Shown here: piece by piece, positions 15,936 to 25,059 of the stretch
How the letters are laid out: each line of letters starts with the position of its first letter
How positions within the stretch are numbered: the stretch's first letter is position 1
Assembly: GCA_038532435.1 (NCBI GenBank)
Contig: JBCBAP010000036.1
Span: forward strand, 1 to 34,025
Source of the DNA: JBCBAP01 sp038532435
GTDB taxonomy: Bacteria > Pseudomonadota > Alphaproteobacteria > Rhodobacterales > Rhodobacteraceae
DNA length: 34,025 bases
Direction: 5' to 3'
Translations under genes and position numbers: made by a program
Notes under the pieces: model-generated
Database searches by the model: none
Seen by the model: the letters and a program-made list of their open reading frames with translations, nothing else
What the model was told of the DNA's origin: nothing

Positions 15936-17678
15936 ATGACCGATCCCGTTCTTTCCATCCAGAACCTGCGCGTTGCCTTCGGTACGGGTGACACCCGGGT
16001 TGAGGCCGTCAAGGGCATCTCCTTCGACCTCATGCCCGGGGAGACCCTCGCCATCGTCGGCGAGAGCGGTTCAGGCAAGTCCGTGTCCGCGCTGTCGACC
16101 ATGGCGCTCATCCGCCAGGCGGGTGGGGAGATCGAGGGTGGCCGTATCATCCATGACGGTCGCATCGACATGGCACATGCGAGCGAGGCGGAGGCCCGCG
16201 CCGTCCGCGGCAATGAGATCGCGATGATCTTTCAGGAGCCGATGACCTCGCTCAACCCCGTCTTCTCCGTCGGCGAACAACTGATCGAACCGCTTGTGAC
16301 CCACCTTGGCCTGTCCAAAGCGGACGCGAAGGCGCGGGCGCTCGCGGCGATGGAAGAGGTGCGGATTCCCGAGGCTGCGCGGCGCTTCAAGCAGTTTCCC
16401 CACGAGCTTTCGGGCGGGATGCGGCAGCGGGTGATGATCGCCATGGCGCTGGTCTGCGAACCCAAGATCCTGATCGCCGACGAGCCGACGACCGCCCTCG
16501 ATGTCACGATACAGGCGCAGATCCTTTGGCTGATCAAGAAGCTGAAGGCGGACCACGGCACGGCAGTGTTGTTCATCACACACGATCTTGGCGTGGTGGC
16601 GCAGATCGCGGACCGGGTTGCGGTGATGCAGACCGGAAGCCTCGTCGAAGTCGGCGATGTGGCACAGATCTACCGTGCGCCGGAACACAGCTACACGCGA
16701 AAGCTGCTGTCTGCCGTCCCCATCCTCGGCGCCGCCCCCGCGACGGCCGTGGACCCGGTTGTGGAGGAACGGATGCTGGCCCTCGATGCGCTCTCGGTCC
16801 GGTATCCGGTTCGGTCCGGCCTGTTTCGTCAGGTGCACCACGAGGTCGTCGCCGTCGACAAAGTGTCGTTCGAGGTTCCCAGACGGACCACCCTCGGCCT
16901 TGTGGGAGAGTCCGGTTGCGGGAAATCCACGATTTCCCGCGCGATCATGGGGTTGGCTACGCCGACTTCGGGGACGATCCGCGTGGACGGTACAGACCTT
17001 GCCACCCTGTCGGACACCGACCGGTTCGCCTTCCAGCGCAAGACCGGGATCGTCTTTCAGGATCCTTTCGCAGCGCTTTCCCCCCGCCGGACGGCGTTCG
17101 ACCAGATCGCGGAGCCGATGGTGATCCATTCGTGGGGAACGGAGGCGCAGATCCGGGAGAGGGTGCGCTGGCTGCTCGGCCGGGTCGGGCTCGGCGATCA
17201 ACATCTCGACCGCTATCCCCATGAATTTTCGGGCGGGCAGCGCCAACGGCTCTGCATCGCGCGGGCGCTGGCTCTGGAACCGGAACTGGTGATCGCCGAT
17301 GAGCCGGTCTCAGCACTCGACGTGTCCGTCCAAGCCCAGGTGCTCGAGCTCTTTGACGAACTGCAGAGCGAACTGGGCCTAACCTACCTCTTCATCTCTC
17401 ACGATTTGGCCATTGTCGAACAGGTGAGCGAGCGGGTCGCCGTCATGTTCATGGGACGGCTGGTGGAGTGCGGCCCCGCCAAAGCTGTGCTGTCGGCCCC
17501 CGCACATGCCTACACCCGGAGCCTGCTCGCCTCGATTCCGGTGCCCGACCCTGACCACCCGATGCAGGCGCCAACGCTCTATGAGGAGGGTCGCAAGTCC
17601 CCCATGGCGCCCCGCGGTATGGAGACGGAGCCCGTTACGATGCGCACGGTCGCCCCCGATCACCTGGTTGCCGCCTAG
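15936..17678 (+). CDS. Double ABC ATPase (DppD-DppF fusion)
   Basis: 580-residue energy-coupling protein with two nucleotide-binding domains. Domain 1: GESGSGKS, MIFQEPMTSLNP, LSGGMRQR, LIADEPTTALD, FITHDLG. Domain 2: GESGCGKST, VFQDPFAALSP, FSGGQRQR, VIADEPVSALD, FISHDLA. The peptide-family motifs HSYTRKLL and HAYTRSLL follow each domain. GAGGA lies ahead of the ATG. It closes the plus-strand operon, making this system complete on its own. It is not a close copy of the ATPase at 4177-5802: linkers and the C-terminal tail (about 50 residues after the last ABC motif) differ. Confidence 0.96.
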   Translation: MTDPVLSIQNLRVAFGTGDTRVEAVKGISFDLMPGETLAIVGESGSGKSVSALSTMALIRQAGGEIEGGRIIHDGRIDMAHASEAEARAVRGNEIAMIFQEPMTSLNPVFSVGEQLIEPLVTHLGLSKADAKARALAAMEEVRIPEAARRFKQFPHELSGGMRQRVMIAMALVCEPKILIADEPTTALDVTIQAQILWLIKKLKADHGTAVLFITHDLGVVAQIADRVAVMQTGSLVEVGDVAQIYRAPEHSYTRKLLSAVPILGAAPATAVDPVVEERMLALDALSVRYPVRSGLFRQVHHEVVAVDKVSFEVPRRTTLGLVGESGCGKSTISRAIMGLATPTSGTIRVDGTDLATLSDTDRFAFQRKTGIVFQDPFAALSPRRTAFDQIAEPMVIHSWGTEAQIRERVRWLLGRVGLGDQHLDRYPHEFSGGQRQRLCIARALALEPELVIADEPVSALDVSVQAQVLELFDELQSELGLTYLFISHDLAIVEQVSERVAVMFMGRLVECGPAKAVLSAPAHAYTRSLLASIPVPDPDHPMQAPTLYEEGRKSPMAPRGMETEPVTMRTVAPDHLVAA

Positions 17679-18140
17679 GTCCCGCAGCTCTGTCGTAACG
17701 CACCCTAAGCGGAGCGCGGTTCGGTGCGGCCACCGAGACCGAGGCGTTTGTACGACGGGTGGTTTGCGACGTGACCACACCGCTGGATCGTGACCCTGTC
17801 GGGCGATACGGTCGTTCAGACGGCCAGGTGCAGCGTGACTTCTGTAACCTAAGAATTCCGCGTCCTTGTGCCTTTGCCTCGCGCAAGCGGTTCTACTTGT
17901 TTGGGGAAAACACTCTCATCTTCCAACGCTTCCGAACCTTCTGGAGGCCGATACTTCGTCCGAAGATCCGATGCTGACAGGAGCAGGCCGTGGGATGAGT
18001 TTCGCCAAAGCGAACGCGCCGGACGTGCCCTTTCGAGGGTCCCGGATCTCCGAAAAGCGGCTTTGGCAAAACCGAATCCGGTGGTATTTTCTGAACACAC
18101 CAGCAGATTTCTTCGCATCGACGACCGGGAGCATGAATCC
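17679..18140. other. 462-bp intergenic stretch with a weak hairpin
   Basis: No gene could be supported on either strand; the open frames here are short, overlapping and low in family-like features. A small hairpin, TCGGTG (17721-17726) with CACCGA (17731-17736) around a 4-base loop, lies about 40 bp after the ATPase stop and may end that operon, though no T-run follows. The part from about 17880 to 17960 is less GC-rich than its surroundings and is where I would expect the promoter of the oxidase gene, but I found no good -35/-10 pair. Confidence 0.5.
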
Positions 18141-21100
18141 ATGGGTTGGCGACCAGTTACTGCAAGTACCGAAACCGTAGCGATCCACGCGGCTCTGCTT
18201 CCCACAGGTCAGGCCGGGCAGATCATGTGCATGGGCGACTGGGTCGGCCACCGGCCCGTCTCGACCGCCTTCACCTACTGGCAGATCTACGACATCGACC
18301 AGGATGACATCGTGATCAACGCCGACCTCTCGACGGATCTCGAGGCGGAGGGGCTGACAGCACCAGATACGAATGCGTTTTGCTGCGGGCAGGCATGGCT
18401 CGCCGATGGCAGGTGGCTGTGCGCCGGCGGCACGGTCGGTTTCTCGCAGGAGGGGCACCACGCAGCGGCGGAACATTATGATGGGGAGCGGGCCTGCTGG
18501 ATCTTCCAACCGCAGGAAGGGACCTGGGTCAGCACGACCGATCTCAATTTCCAGCCGGGCGGAACGGACACGGGCGGCGGCCGGTGGTATCCGACGCTGG
18601 TCACGCTGGGTGACGGCCAGATCTGGGCGACGGCGGGCCATCCGAACGCGGACGATACCTACCAGTTGCGCCATAACAACAACACGCCCGAGCGGTACCT
18701 GCCAGGATCCGCGACCTGGGTGCTGATGAACAATGACATCACCGCACCACATGAAGAGAATACGGACTCCTATCCCCGTTACCGGCTGATGCCGGACGGG
18801 TGGCTGTTCTGCGACACGCTAGGTAACGAAGGAACCAAACGGTTCTTCGATCCTATCGGGAGCGTTTGGGGCGGACCCGATGTCGATACTTCCGCGCTGC
18901 CCGGCTACTACAACCGGGGCAGCGCGGGGACCTCCGTCCTGCTGCCCCTCCAGCCGCCGAACTATCAGCCGCGCATCCTTGCCGCAAACAGCCCGACGGA
19001 CCGTTTCTTCCGTATCGATCCGGCGGCGGACAACCCGACCTGGACAACGACCGCGCCGCGGCAGGGCCCCGCCGCCGGTGAGAACCGGGAGAACGGATGT
19101 GCGGTGCTTCTGCCGACCGGGGAGGTGCTGCTGGTCGGCGGCTGGCCGCGGGATACGGACGACACGCTGAGCACGTCGACCCGCTTTCCGGAGCTCTATC
19201 GGAGCGGTATCGACTGGTCGACCGGGCTTTACAGCGGATCGGACAGCTGGGGTACCCTCGACGATCCGGCCGACGAGGCGACGATCCCGCGGGGATATCA
19301 CTTCACCGCCGTCCTGATGCCGAACGGCAGCGTCTTCACCGCTGGATCCACGGCGAGCGGAGAGTTCAACGCGGAGCTGGGCATTGAGATCTATGACCCA
19401 TCCTACGTGGGGCAGGCCCGGCCAACGCTGTCCAGCGCGCCGCACGTGATCAACTACAACCGCTCCTATTCGGTGCAGGTCAGCGGCACGATTTCGAGGG
19501 TGGCGCTCATGCGCTGCGGGTCGATGACCCATGGGTTCGATTCAGACCAGCGGTATGTCGGCGTGACCTTCGAGCAGAACGGAAACACGGTGGAGTTCAC
19601 CTCCCCGCCGCACGGGAATATCGCCCCGCCCGGGCCCTACATGCTCTGGGTGATCGACGACAATGGAAGGCCCTGCGAGCAGGCAGCCTTTGTCCGGCTC
19701 GCGCCTCTCGACTGCGAGATCGGGCTGGAGCGCAACACCTTCTCCCTCCTGGAAGTGGAGGCGATGCTGTCGGAGCCGGACGATGGCCTCGCGGTTTTTC
19801 ATGAGGCGATCTTCTTCCATTTTGACGGGTTCCGCGCGGCGGAGCTGGGGGTTCCCGGGTCCGAGCCGACGGTGGAGCTGTTCGTCGGGGCGTCCCCCGG
19901 GTCCGCGCCGGAGGGCATGTCGATGCGGCTCTCGAGCACCAACTTCGAGAGCGGAACACCCCATCCCGATCGGGCCCAAAGGTTCACGTTCCGCTACGAC
20001 GTGCGCTTCGCCAACCTCGATGCGTTCGGTTTCGGCGGCACGGACAGGACGCTGACGGTGCGTGCAACGCTGGGAGGGGAAACCTGCGTCGGGCAGCTGC
20101 GCCTGATGAAGGCCCGCAACCCTTACATGCTGGACGGAGATCCGCACTGGCTGTCCCGGGATCTGCGGGTGTTTTCCATCAAGCCGGGAGAGCATGTGGG
20201 CACCACCCAGTTTACTCTCGGAGACTCGCCGGAGTCCTTCCTCGAAAGGCTGTTGACCGATTTCGAAGCGGAGGCGGAGACGGAGGAGCACCCTTTCGAG
20301 GATCAGCTTCTCACCGGCCAACAGGCGTCGGCCCTTGAGCTCGCGACAACCCTTGACGGGGATCCGGTCTACAACTTCGCCATCGCGAAGGTGCGCTACA
20401 GGGCGCTTTCCACCCCCGCCTCGGATGTCCGGGTGATCTTCCGCCTTTTCAACACGGTTGGTCCCGCGCTCGAATGGACGAGCGGCACCACCTACCGGCG
20501 GGAGATCAAGGGCGCGAACGGGCGGGATACGGTCGGCCTCCTCGGCATGACCGGCGGATCGCAGGGGGAGATCGTCTCGATCCCCTTCTTCGCAACGCCC
20601 CGCTACACCCCGAGCCAGAGCGCGCGGGATCAGGAGGACCCGCTCAACCGCCGCGATGTCGCTGCGATGGGCGCGACCGAGTCGACCGCCTATTTCGGGT
20701 GCTGGCTCGACATCAATCAGGACGAGCATCATTTTCCCTACTATCCGAACGGCGACGGACCCTATCAGGAGGATCCGCTCGCGGGCGGGCCGCTCAGATC
20801 CGTGTTTGACAGCATCCGGAACTATCACCAGTGCCTGGTGGCGGAGATCTACTACGAAGAGGACCCGATCAACTTCGGTGACACGCCGGGCGCCAGCGAC
20901 AACCTCTCCCAGCGCAACCTGGTGCTCGAGACGTCGAGCAACCCGGGCAATGCGGCGAGCCGCACGATCCATTCCACGATGATGATCCAGCCGTCGAAGA
21001 CCGCCGCGGTAGCGCTCGCTGCAACGACGGCCGCCGCGGGGCGGCTCCGCCCGGACGAGTTGATCATCTGGTGGCATACCTTGCCGGAGGGGACGGAGAT

Positions 21101-21836
21101 CGACCTTTACATCCCCTCGATCGAGGCGGACAGGATCCTCGCCATGGCCGGGCTGCGGCCCAACGGCAATCCGCTGCAGAAGATCGACGCGCATACGCTC
21201 CGCGCGAGCTACGGCGATGTGACCTTCATCCCGATACCGGGGGGGCTGAACAAGCCGATCCCCTGCCTGATCTCCATCCGTCTGCCCTCCGGCGTGACGG
21301 CCGGGGACACCCACCGGGCGGTGGTGCAGCAGATCGCCGGACGGTCCCGCCTCATCCTCGGCGGGATCGAGTTCCGCATCCCCGTGGATCATGCGCCGAA
21401 CTTCCTTGACCACGAAATTCGGAAGCTTTCGATCCTGCGCGCCATTCAGCTCAAGATGGACAAAAACGACCGCTGGTGGCCCGTCTTCGAACGGTATCTC
21501 GAGGGCATTGCCGGGCGGGTCGACGGGCTGGGTGGCGACGCAAGCAGCGTGCCGCCCCAGCGGAATTTCCCGGACACCGGAACCCGCCCGCCCGACGGCG
21601 ATGATCGTGACCACGGCACCTTCGAGGGAAAGGTGGCGGAACTGCGGTACGACTGCTTTGGCGATCTGACCGGCTTCGTGCTGAAGGATTGCGACGGGGT
21701 GCGGGTCTTCCAGGCGTGCGAGCCCCAGTTGGAACGTCTGCTGCATAACGCGTGCGAGGCGCGCGTGCGGATCTGCGTGCAATACGCGAAGAAGCATCCG
21801 CACAAGCCGCTCCGTATCATCTGGAAGTGCAGTTGA
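18141..21836 (+). CDS. Galactose-oxidase-like copper radical oxidase with large C-terminal extension
   Basis: A 1231-residue protein. Residues about 1-520 form a seven-bladed Kelch propeller plus the DUF1929 domain of galactose and glyoxal oxidases. All active-site residues of the copper radical family can be placed: Cys81 (FCCG) and Tyr150 (GGRWYPTL) for the thioether cofactor, Tyr386-His387 (PRGYHFTAVLMPNG) and His464 (SMTHGFDSDQR). PPGPYMLWVIDDNGRP closes the domain. Such enzymes oxidise alcohols or aldehydes with O2, giving H2O2. Residues about 525-1150 are not recognised; about 1160-1231 look like a small beta domain (VAELRYDCFGDLTGFVL). The start has GGGAG 8 bp upstream. No signal peptide is seen, also not with the in-frame ATG at 17868, which is odd for this family. 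Confidence 0.85.
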   Translation: MGWRPVTASTETVAIHAALLPTGQAGQIMCMGDWVGHRPVSTAFTYWQIYDIDQDDIVINADLSTDLEAEGLTAPDTNAFCCGQAWLADGRWLCAGGTVGFSQEGHHAAAEHYDGERACWIFQPQEGTWVSTTDLNFQPGGTDTGGGRWYPTLVTLGDGQIWATAGHPNADDTYQLRHNNNTPERYLPGSATWVLMNNDITAPHEENTDSYPRYRLMPDGWLFCDTLGNEGTKRFFDPIGSVWGGPDVDTSALPGYYNRGSAGTSVLLPLQPPNYQPRILAANSPTDRFFRIDPAADNPTWTTTAPRQGPAAGENRENGCAVLLPTGEVLLVGGWPRDTDDTLSTSTRFPELYRSGIDWSTGLYSGSDSWGTLDDPADEATIPRGYHFTAVLMPNGSVFTAGSTASGEFNAELGIEIYDPSYVGQARPTLSSAPHVINYNRSYSVQVSGTISRVALMRCGSMTHGFDSDQRYVGVTFEQNGNTVEFTSPPHGNIAPPGPYMLWVIDDNGRPCEQAAFVRLAPLDCEIGLERNTFSLLEVEAMLSEPDDGLAVFHEAIFFHFDGFRAAELGVPGSEPTVELFVGASPGSAPEGMSMRLSSTNFESGTPHPDRAQRFTFRYDVRFANLDAFGFGGTDRTLTVRATLGGETCVGQLRLMKARNPYMLDGDPHWLSRDLRVFSIKPGEHVGTTQFTLGDSPESFLERLLTDFEAEAETEEHPFEDQLLTGQQASALELATTLDGDPVYNFAIAKVRYRALSTPASDVRVIFRLFNTVGPALEWTSGTTYRREIKGANGRDTVGLLGMTGGSQGEIVSIPFFATPRYTPSQSARDQEDPLNRRDVAAMGATESTAYFGCWLDINQDEHHFPYYPNGDGPYQEDPLAGGPLRSVFDSIRNYHQCLVAEIYYEEDPINFGDTPGASDNLSQRNLVLETSSNPGNAASRTIHSTMMIQPSKTAAVALAATTAAAGRLRPDELIIWWHTLPEGTEIDLYIPSIEADRILAMAGLRPNGNPLQKIDAHTLRASYGDVTFIPIPGGLNKPIPCLISIRLPSGVTAGDTHRAVVQQIAGRSRLILGGIEFRIPVDHAPNFLDHEIRKLSILRAIQLKMDKNDRWWPVFERYLEGIAGRVDGLGGDASSVPPQRNFPDTGTRPPDGDDRDHGTFEGKVAELRYDCFGDLTGFVLKDCDGVRVFQACEPQLERLLHNACEARVRICVQYAKKHPHKPLRIIWKCS

Positions 21837-21859
21837 CCGGGTAGAGTGGAGGGAAACGG

Positions 21860-21880
21860 GGCGGGCGTAGCCACGCCGCC
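21860..21880 (+). terminator. Possible terminator between convergent genes
   Basis: GGCGGGCGT (21860-21868) pairs with ACGCCGCC (21873-21880) in an 8-bp stem with one bulged G and a 4-base loop, followed by TTCTCACTTTC. It starts 24 bp after the oxidase stop, where the oxidase and RND genes converge. The T-run is interrupted, so termination strength is uncertain. Confidence 0.4.
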
Positions 21881-22005
21881 TTCTCACTTTCGGCGGGTTA
21901 CGTCCACCATGTTGCGAAACGGCTGAGCGAAACCGCCCGGGTTCGCGCCGGAGTCTGGGAGGTCTGGGCGGCTTGTCTGCCCGTCTCCTCTAGGATCAAA
22001 CCTCC

Positions 22006-25000
22006 TCAGGCCGGGACGGCCTCCGCCTCCGCTGCCTCCCGGCGTCCATCACGGGCGAAAAACACCCGATAGAACACTGGTGCGGCGATCAACGTCAGGA
22101 TGGAGGCGAAGGCAAGCCCGCCCATGATCGTGACGGCCATGGAGACGAAGAACGCATCGCCCAGAAGCGGCAGCATGCCGAGGATCGTCGTGGCAGCCGC
22201 GAGGACAACGGGCCTGAGGCGGGAGACCGACGCCTCCACGATCGCAGGTTCCAGCGTCTTGCCCGTCGCGCGGACCAGATCGATCTCCTCCACCAGAACG
22301 ATCCCGTTCTTGATCAGCATGCCGGACAGGCTGAGCAGGCCGAGCAGCGCGGTGAAGCTGAACGGCAGATCCGTGGCGAGCAGGCCGACAACCACCCCGT
22401 TCACGGACATTGGCACAAGCAGCCAGATGATCAGCGGCTGGCGCACCGCGTTGAAGAGCAGGATCGAGATCACGACCATGATAATCAGCGAAACCGGAAG
22501 CTGTTGCGCGAGGCTTTGCTGCGCCTCGGTGGAGTCTTCGAACTCGCCTCCCCACGCCATCTGGTATCCTTGAGGAAGCTCCATCGCCTCCACGGCCTCA
22601 CGAATGGCGCTGTGCACCTCGGCTGCACCCACTCCGGGCGTGATGTCGCCGGAAACAGTGAGCGTCGGCACCCTGTCGCGCCGGTGGACAAGGGTGTTTT
22701 GCACCTCGAATTCGAAGCCGTCCGTCACCTGGGTCAGCGGAACGAGCGCGCCCGCCGCTTCGGAGTACACAAGATGGTCCGAGAGCTGAACCGCGTCGCC
22801 CGGTGGCGCACGGACGACGATGGGGATAAGGCGTTCATCCTCCCGGTAAACGCCGGCAGTGATGCCTTCCGTCGCGTATTTGAGGGTGGAGGCCACATCG
22901 TCCCGGGCGATGCCGGCGGTCTGCGCCCGATCGTCCGCGTAGACCGGGGCAAGCACGAGCTCCTGTTCCCGCCAGTCCGTCCGCAGCCCGGTAAAATCGT
23001 CGGAGCTTGCGAGCATCAGGGCCTTCGCCTCCAGACCCAGTCGGCGCAGCACCTTCGGATCAGGACCGGAGAGGCGAAGCTGGATAGGGTCACCTCCGCC
23101 GGGACCGAACAGGAGGCGCTTGGTCCGGAATTCCGACCCGACAAGGTCTGTATCTGCGAAATCCTTGAGCGCCAGCTGCAGCGGGGCGATCTGTTCGATG
23201 CTGCCGACCCGGACGATCATATGGCCGTAGCTCGGATTGGCGCGCTGGGTGGGGTAGGTGAGCATGAACCGGGTCGCCCCGTCACCCACGAAAGTGGTCA
23301 CGGACCGGACCTCCTCCCGCTCGGCGAGCCACGCCTCGATCCGGGCCAGGTCGTCGGACGTCTGCTCGATCGGCGTGCCCTGGGGCAGCTTGTAGTGAAC
23401 GAAGAAAAGCGGCGTGTTCGAGTCCGGGAAGAACTGGTTGCGCAGGTTGCCAAAGTTCATGAAGCAGGCTGCGGTTACCCCGATCAGCGCAACGATCACG
23501 AGCCAGCGGAAGCGCAACGCGCCCCGCAGGACAGCGCCGTAGGCTTTGAAGAGCAGGCCGCCATAGGCATCGTCTTCGCCGCCCTTCCCAACCTTGAAGA
23601 AATAGTGGGCGAGCAGGGGCGTCACGGTGATTGCGAGGATCCAGGAGAGGATCAGAGAGATACCGATGACCGCGAAGAGCGAGAACAGAAACTCCCCGGT
23701 CGCGTCGGGGCTGAGGCCGATGCCGGCGAACGCCATGATCCCGATGACCGTCGCGCCGAGCAGGGGTATCTGTGTTTTTGAGGATGTCTCGTCCGCCGCC
23801 TCTCGCGAGGTGCGCCCGCGCAGCATGCTTGTCTGCATGCCCTCCGCGATGACGATGGCGTTGTCGACCAGCATGCCCATTGCGATGATGAGGGCGCCGA
23901 GGCTGATGCGCTCCATCTCGATGGCAAAGAGCGCCATGAGGAGGAGCGTTCCCGCAACCGTCAACAGAAGCGTCGAGCCGACCACGATCGCCGCCCGCCA
24001 TCCCATAAAGAGCGCGAGGACCACGACGACGATCCCGACGGAGGTCGCGAGGTTGATGAGGAACGCGTTGGACGCTTCGTCCACCACGATGTGCTGCTGA
24101 TAGATCGGATGCAGGCTGACGCCGCTGGGTATCTCGACCGCGAGCCCCGCGAGCTGTGCATCGACCCGCTGGCCCACGGTGACAATGTTCTCCGTCGCGA
24201 TGCCGGCGATGCCGATGGTGAAGGCTTCGACACCGTCGTGCCGGATCAGAAGCGAGGGATCTGTGACCCGACCTCTCGTGACGGTGACGATGTCGGCGAG
24301 GCGGATGACCTCTCCGCCCGCACCGACGGACAGGCCCTCGATATCGCTCACGCTGTCGCGGCCCTCCGGTCCGTCGATGCGCACCCCATCCCGCTCCCCC
24401 GCCTCCGCGACGGAGTTTGCCGTGGCGATGGAGTTCACGATCGCCTGGGGCGGAACGCCCTGATTGAAGGTGAGCGCGAGGTTGGTGTCGACGTAGATCG
24501 TCTCCTCCGGCAGGCCGGACACGTCGACATCCGCCACACCCGGCACGGTCAGCAGAACGCGGCGGACGAAGGTGGCAAGGTCGTGCAGCTCCTGATCCGT
24601 GAAATCCGGGGCGGTGACCGCGTAGTAGAGCCCAAACACGTCGCCGAAACTGTCATTGACGTAAGGGCGGGAGACACCGTCCGGCAAGCTGCGCGCGGCG
24701 TCATCGATCCTTGCGCGAAGCTTGGTCCAGATGTCCGGCAGCTCTGTTCCGTCATAGGTCGACTTGATTTCCACCTCGATCAGGGATTGCCCGGGCGTGT
24801 TGACCGAGAGGATCGTGTCGACCTCGCTCATCTTTTGAATGGCGCTTTCGAGCGGTTCGGACACTTCCCGCGCGACAACTTCCGCGGTGGCGCCGGGGTA
24901 CTGGGTCACCACGGCGGCGGTCTTGATCGTGAAAGCCGGATCCTCGAGCCGCCCGAGGGAGAAGAAGCCCCACGTGCCGCCGAGCAGGCAGATCAGGACC

Positions 25001-25050
25001 ACGATCCAGGTAAAGACCGGCGCGTCGATGCAGTAGCGGGCGATGCGCAT
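22006..25050 (-). CDS. RND-family efflux pump, inner-membrane subunit
   Basis: Proton-driven exporter of 1014 residues with the AcrB-type layout: TM1 (residues 13-33), a large periplasmic loop, a membrane block, a second large loop after about residue 530, and a second block. Proton-relay residues are visible: Asp in GMLVDNAIVIAEG (about residue 394) and Lys in SGMLIKNGIVLVEEID (about 912). The N-terminus MRIARYCIDAPVFTW and FFSLGRLEDPAFTIK place it in the acriflavin-resistance branch rather than the heavy-metal branch. It follows the fusion-protein gene by 9 bp. Substrates are unknown, and an outer-membrane channel must come from elsewhere in the genome. Confidence 0.95.
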   Translation of the reverse strand: MRIARYCIDAPVFTWIVVLICLLGGTWGFFSLGRLEDPAFTIKTAAVVTQYPGATAEVVAREVSEPLESAIQKMSEVDTILSVNTPGQSLIEVEIKSTYDGTELPDIWTKLRARIDDAARSLPDGVSRPYVNDSFGDVFGLYYAVTAPDFTDQELHDLATFVRRVLLTVPGVADVDVSGLPEETIYVDTNLALTFNQGVPPQAIVNSIATANSVAEAGERDGVRIDGPEGRDSVSDIEGLSVGAGGEVIRLADIVTVTRGRVTDPSLLIRHDGVEAFTIGIAGIATENIVTVGQRVDAQLAGLAVEIPSGVSLHPIYQQHIVVDEASNAFLINLATSVGIVVVVLALFMGWRAAIVVGSTLLLTVAGTLLLMALFAIEMERISLGALIIAMGMLVDNAIVIAEGMQTSMLRGRTSREAADETSSKTQIPLLGATVIGIMAFAGIGLSPDATGEFLFSLFAVIGISLILSWILAITVTPLLAHYFFKVGKGGEDDAYGGLLFKAYGAVLRGALRFRWLVIVALIGVTAACFMNFGNLRNQFFPDSNTPLFFVHYKLPQGTPIEQTSDDLARIEAWLAEREEVRSVTTFVGDGATRFMLTYPTQRANPSYGHMIVRVGSIEQIAPLQLALKDFADTDLVGSEFRTKRLLFGPGGGDPIQLRLSGPDPKVLRRLGLEAKALMLASSDDFTGLRTDWREQELVLAPVYADDRAQTAGIARDDVASTLKYATEGITAGVYREDERLIPIVVRAPPGDAVQLSDHLVYSEAAGALVPLTQVTDGFEFEVQNTLVHRRDRVPTLTVSGDITPGVGAAEVHSAIREAVEAMELPQGYQMAWGGEFEDSTEAQQSLAQQLPVSLIIMVVISILLFNAVRQPLIIWLLVPMSVNGVVVGLLATDLPFSFTALLGLLSLSGMLIKNGIVLVEEIDLVRATGKTLEPAIVEASVSRLRPVVLAAATTILGMLPLLGDAFFVSMAVTIMGGLAFASILTLIAAPVFYRVFFARDGRREAAEAEAVPA

Positions 25051-25059
25051 GGCGACCCC

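Noticed and set aside
17868..18140. Upstream in-frame start for the copper radical oxidase
   Set aside because: The extra 91 residues are polar and irregular, contain no signal peptide, and no ribosome site is seen, whereas GGGAG precedes 18141.
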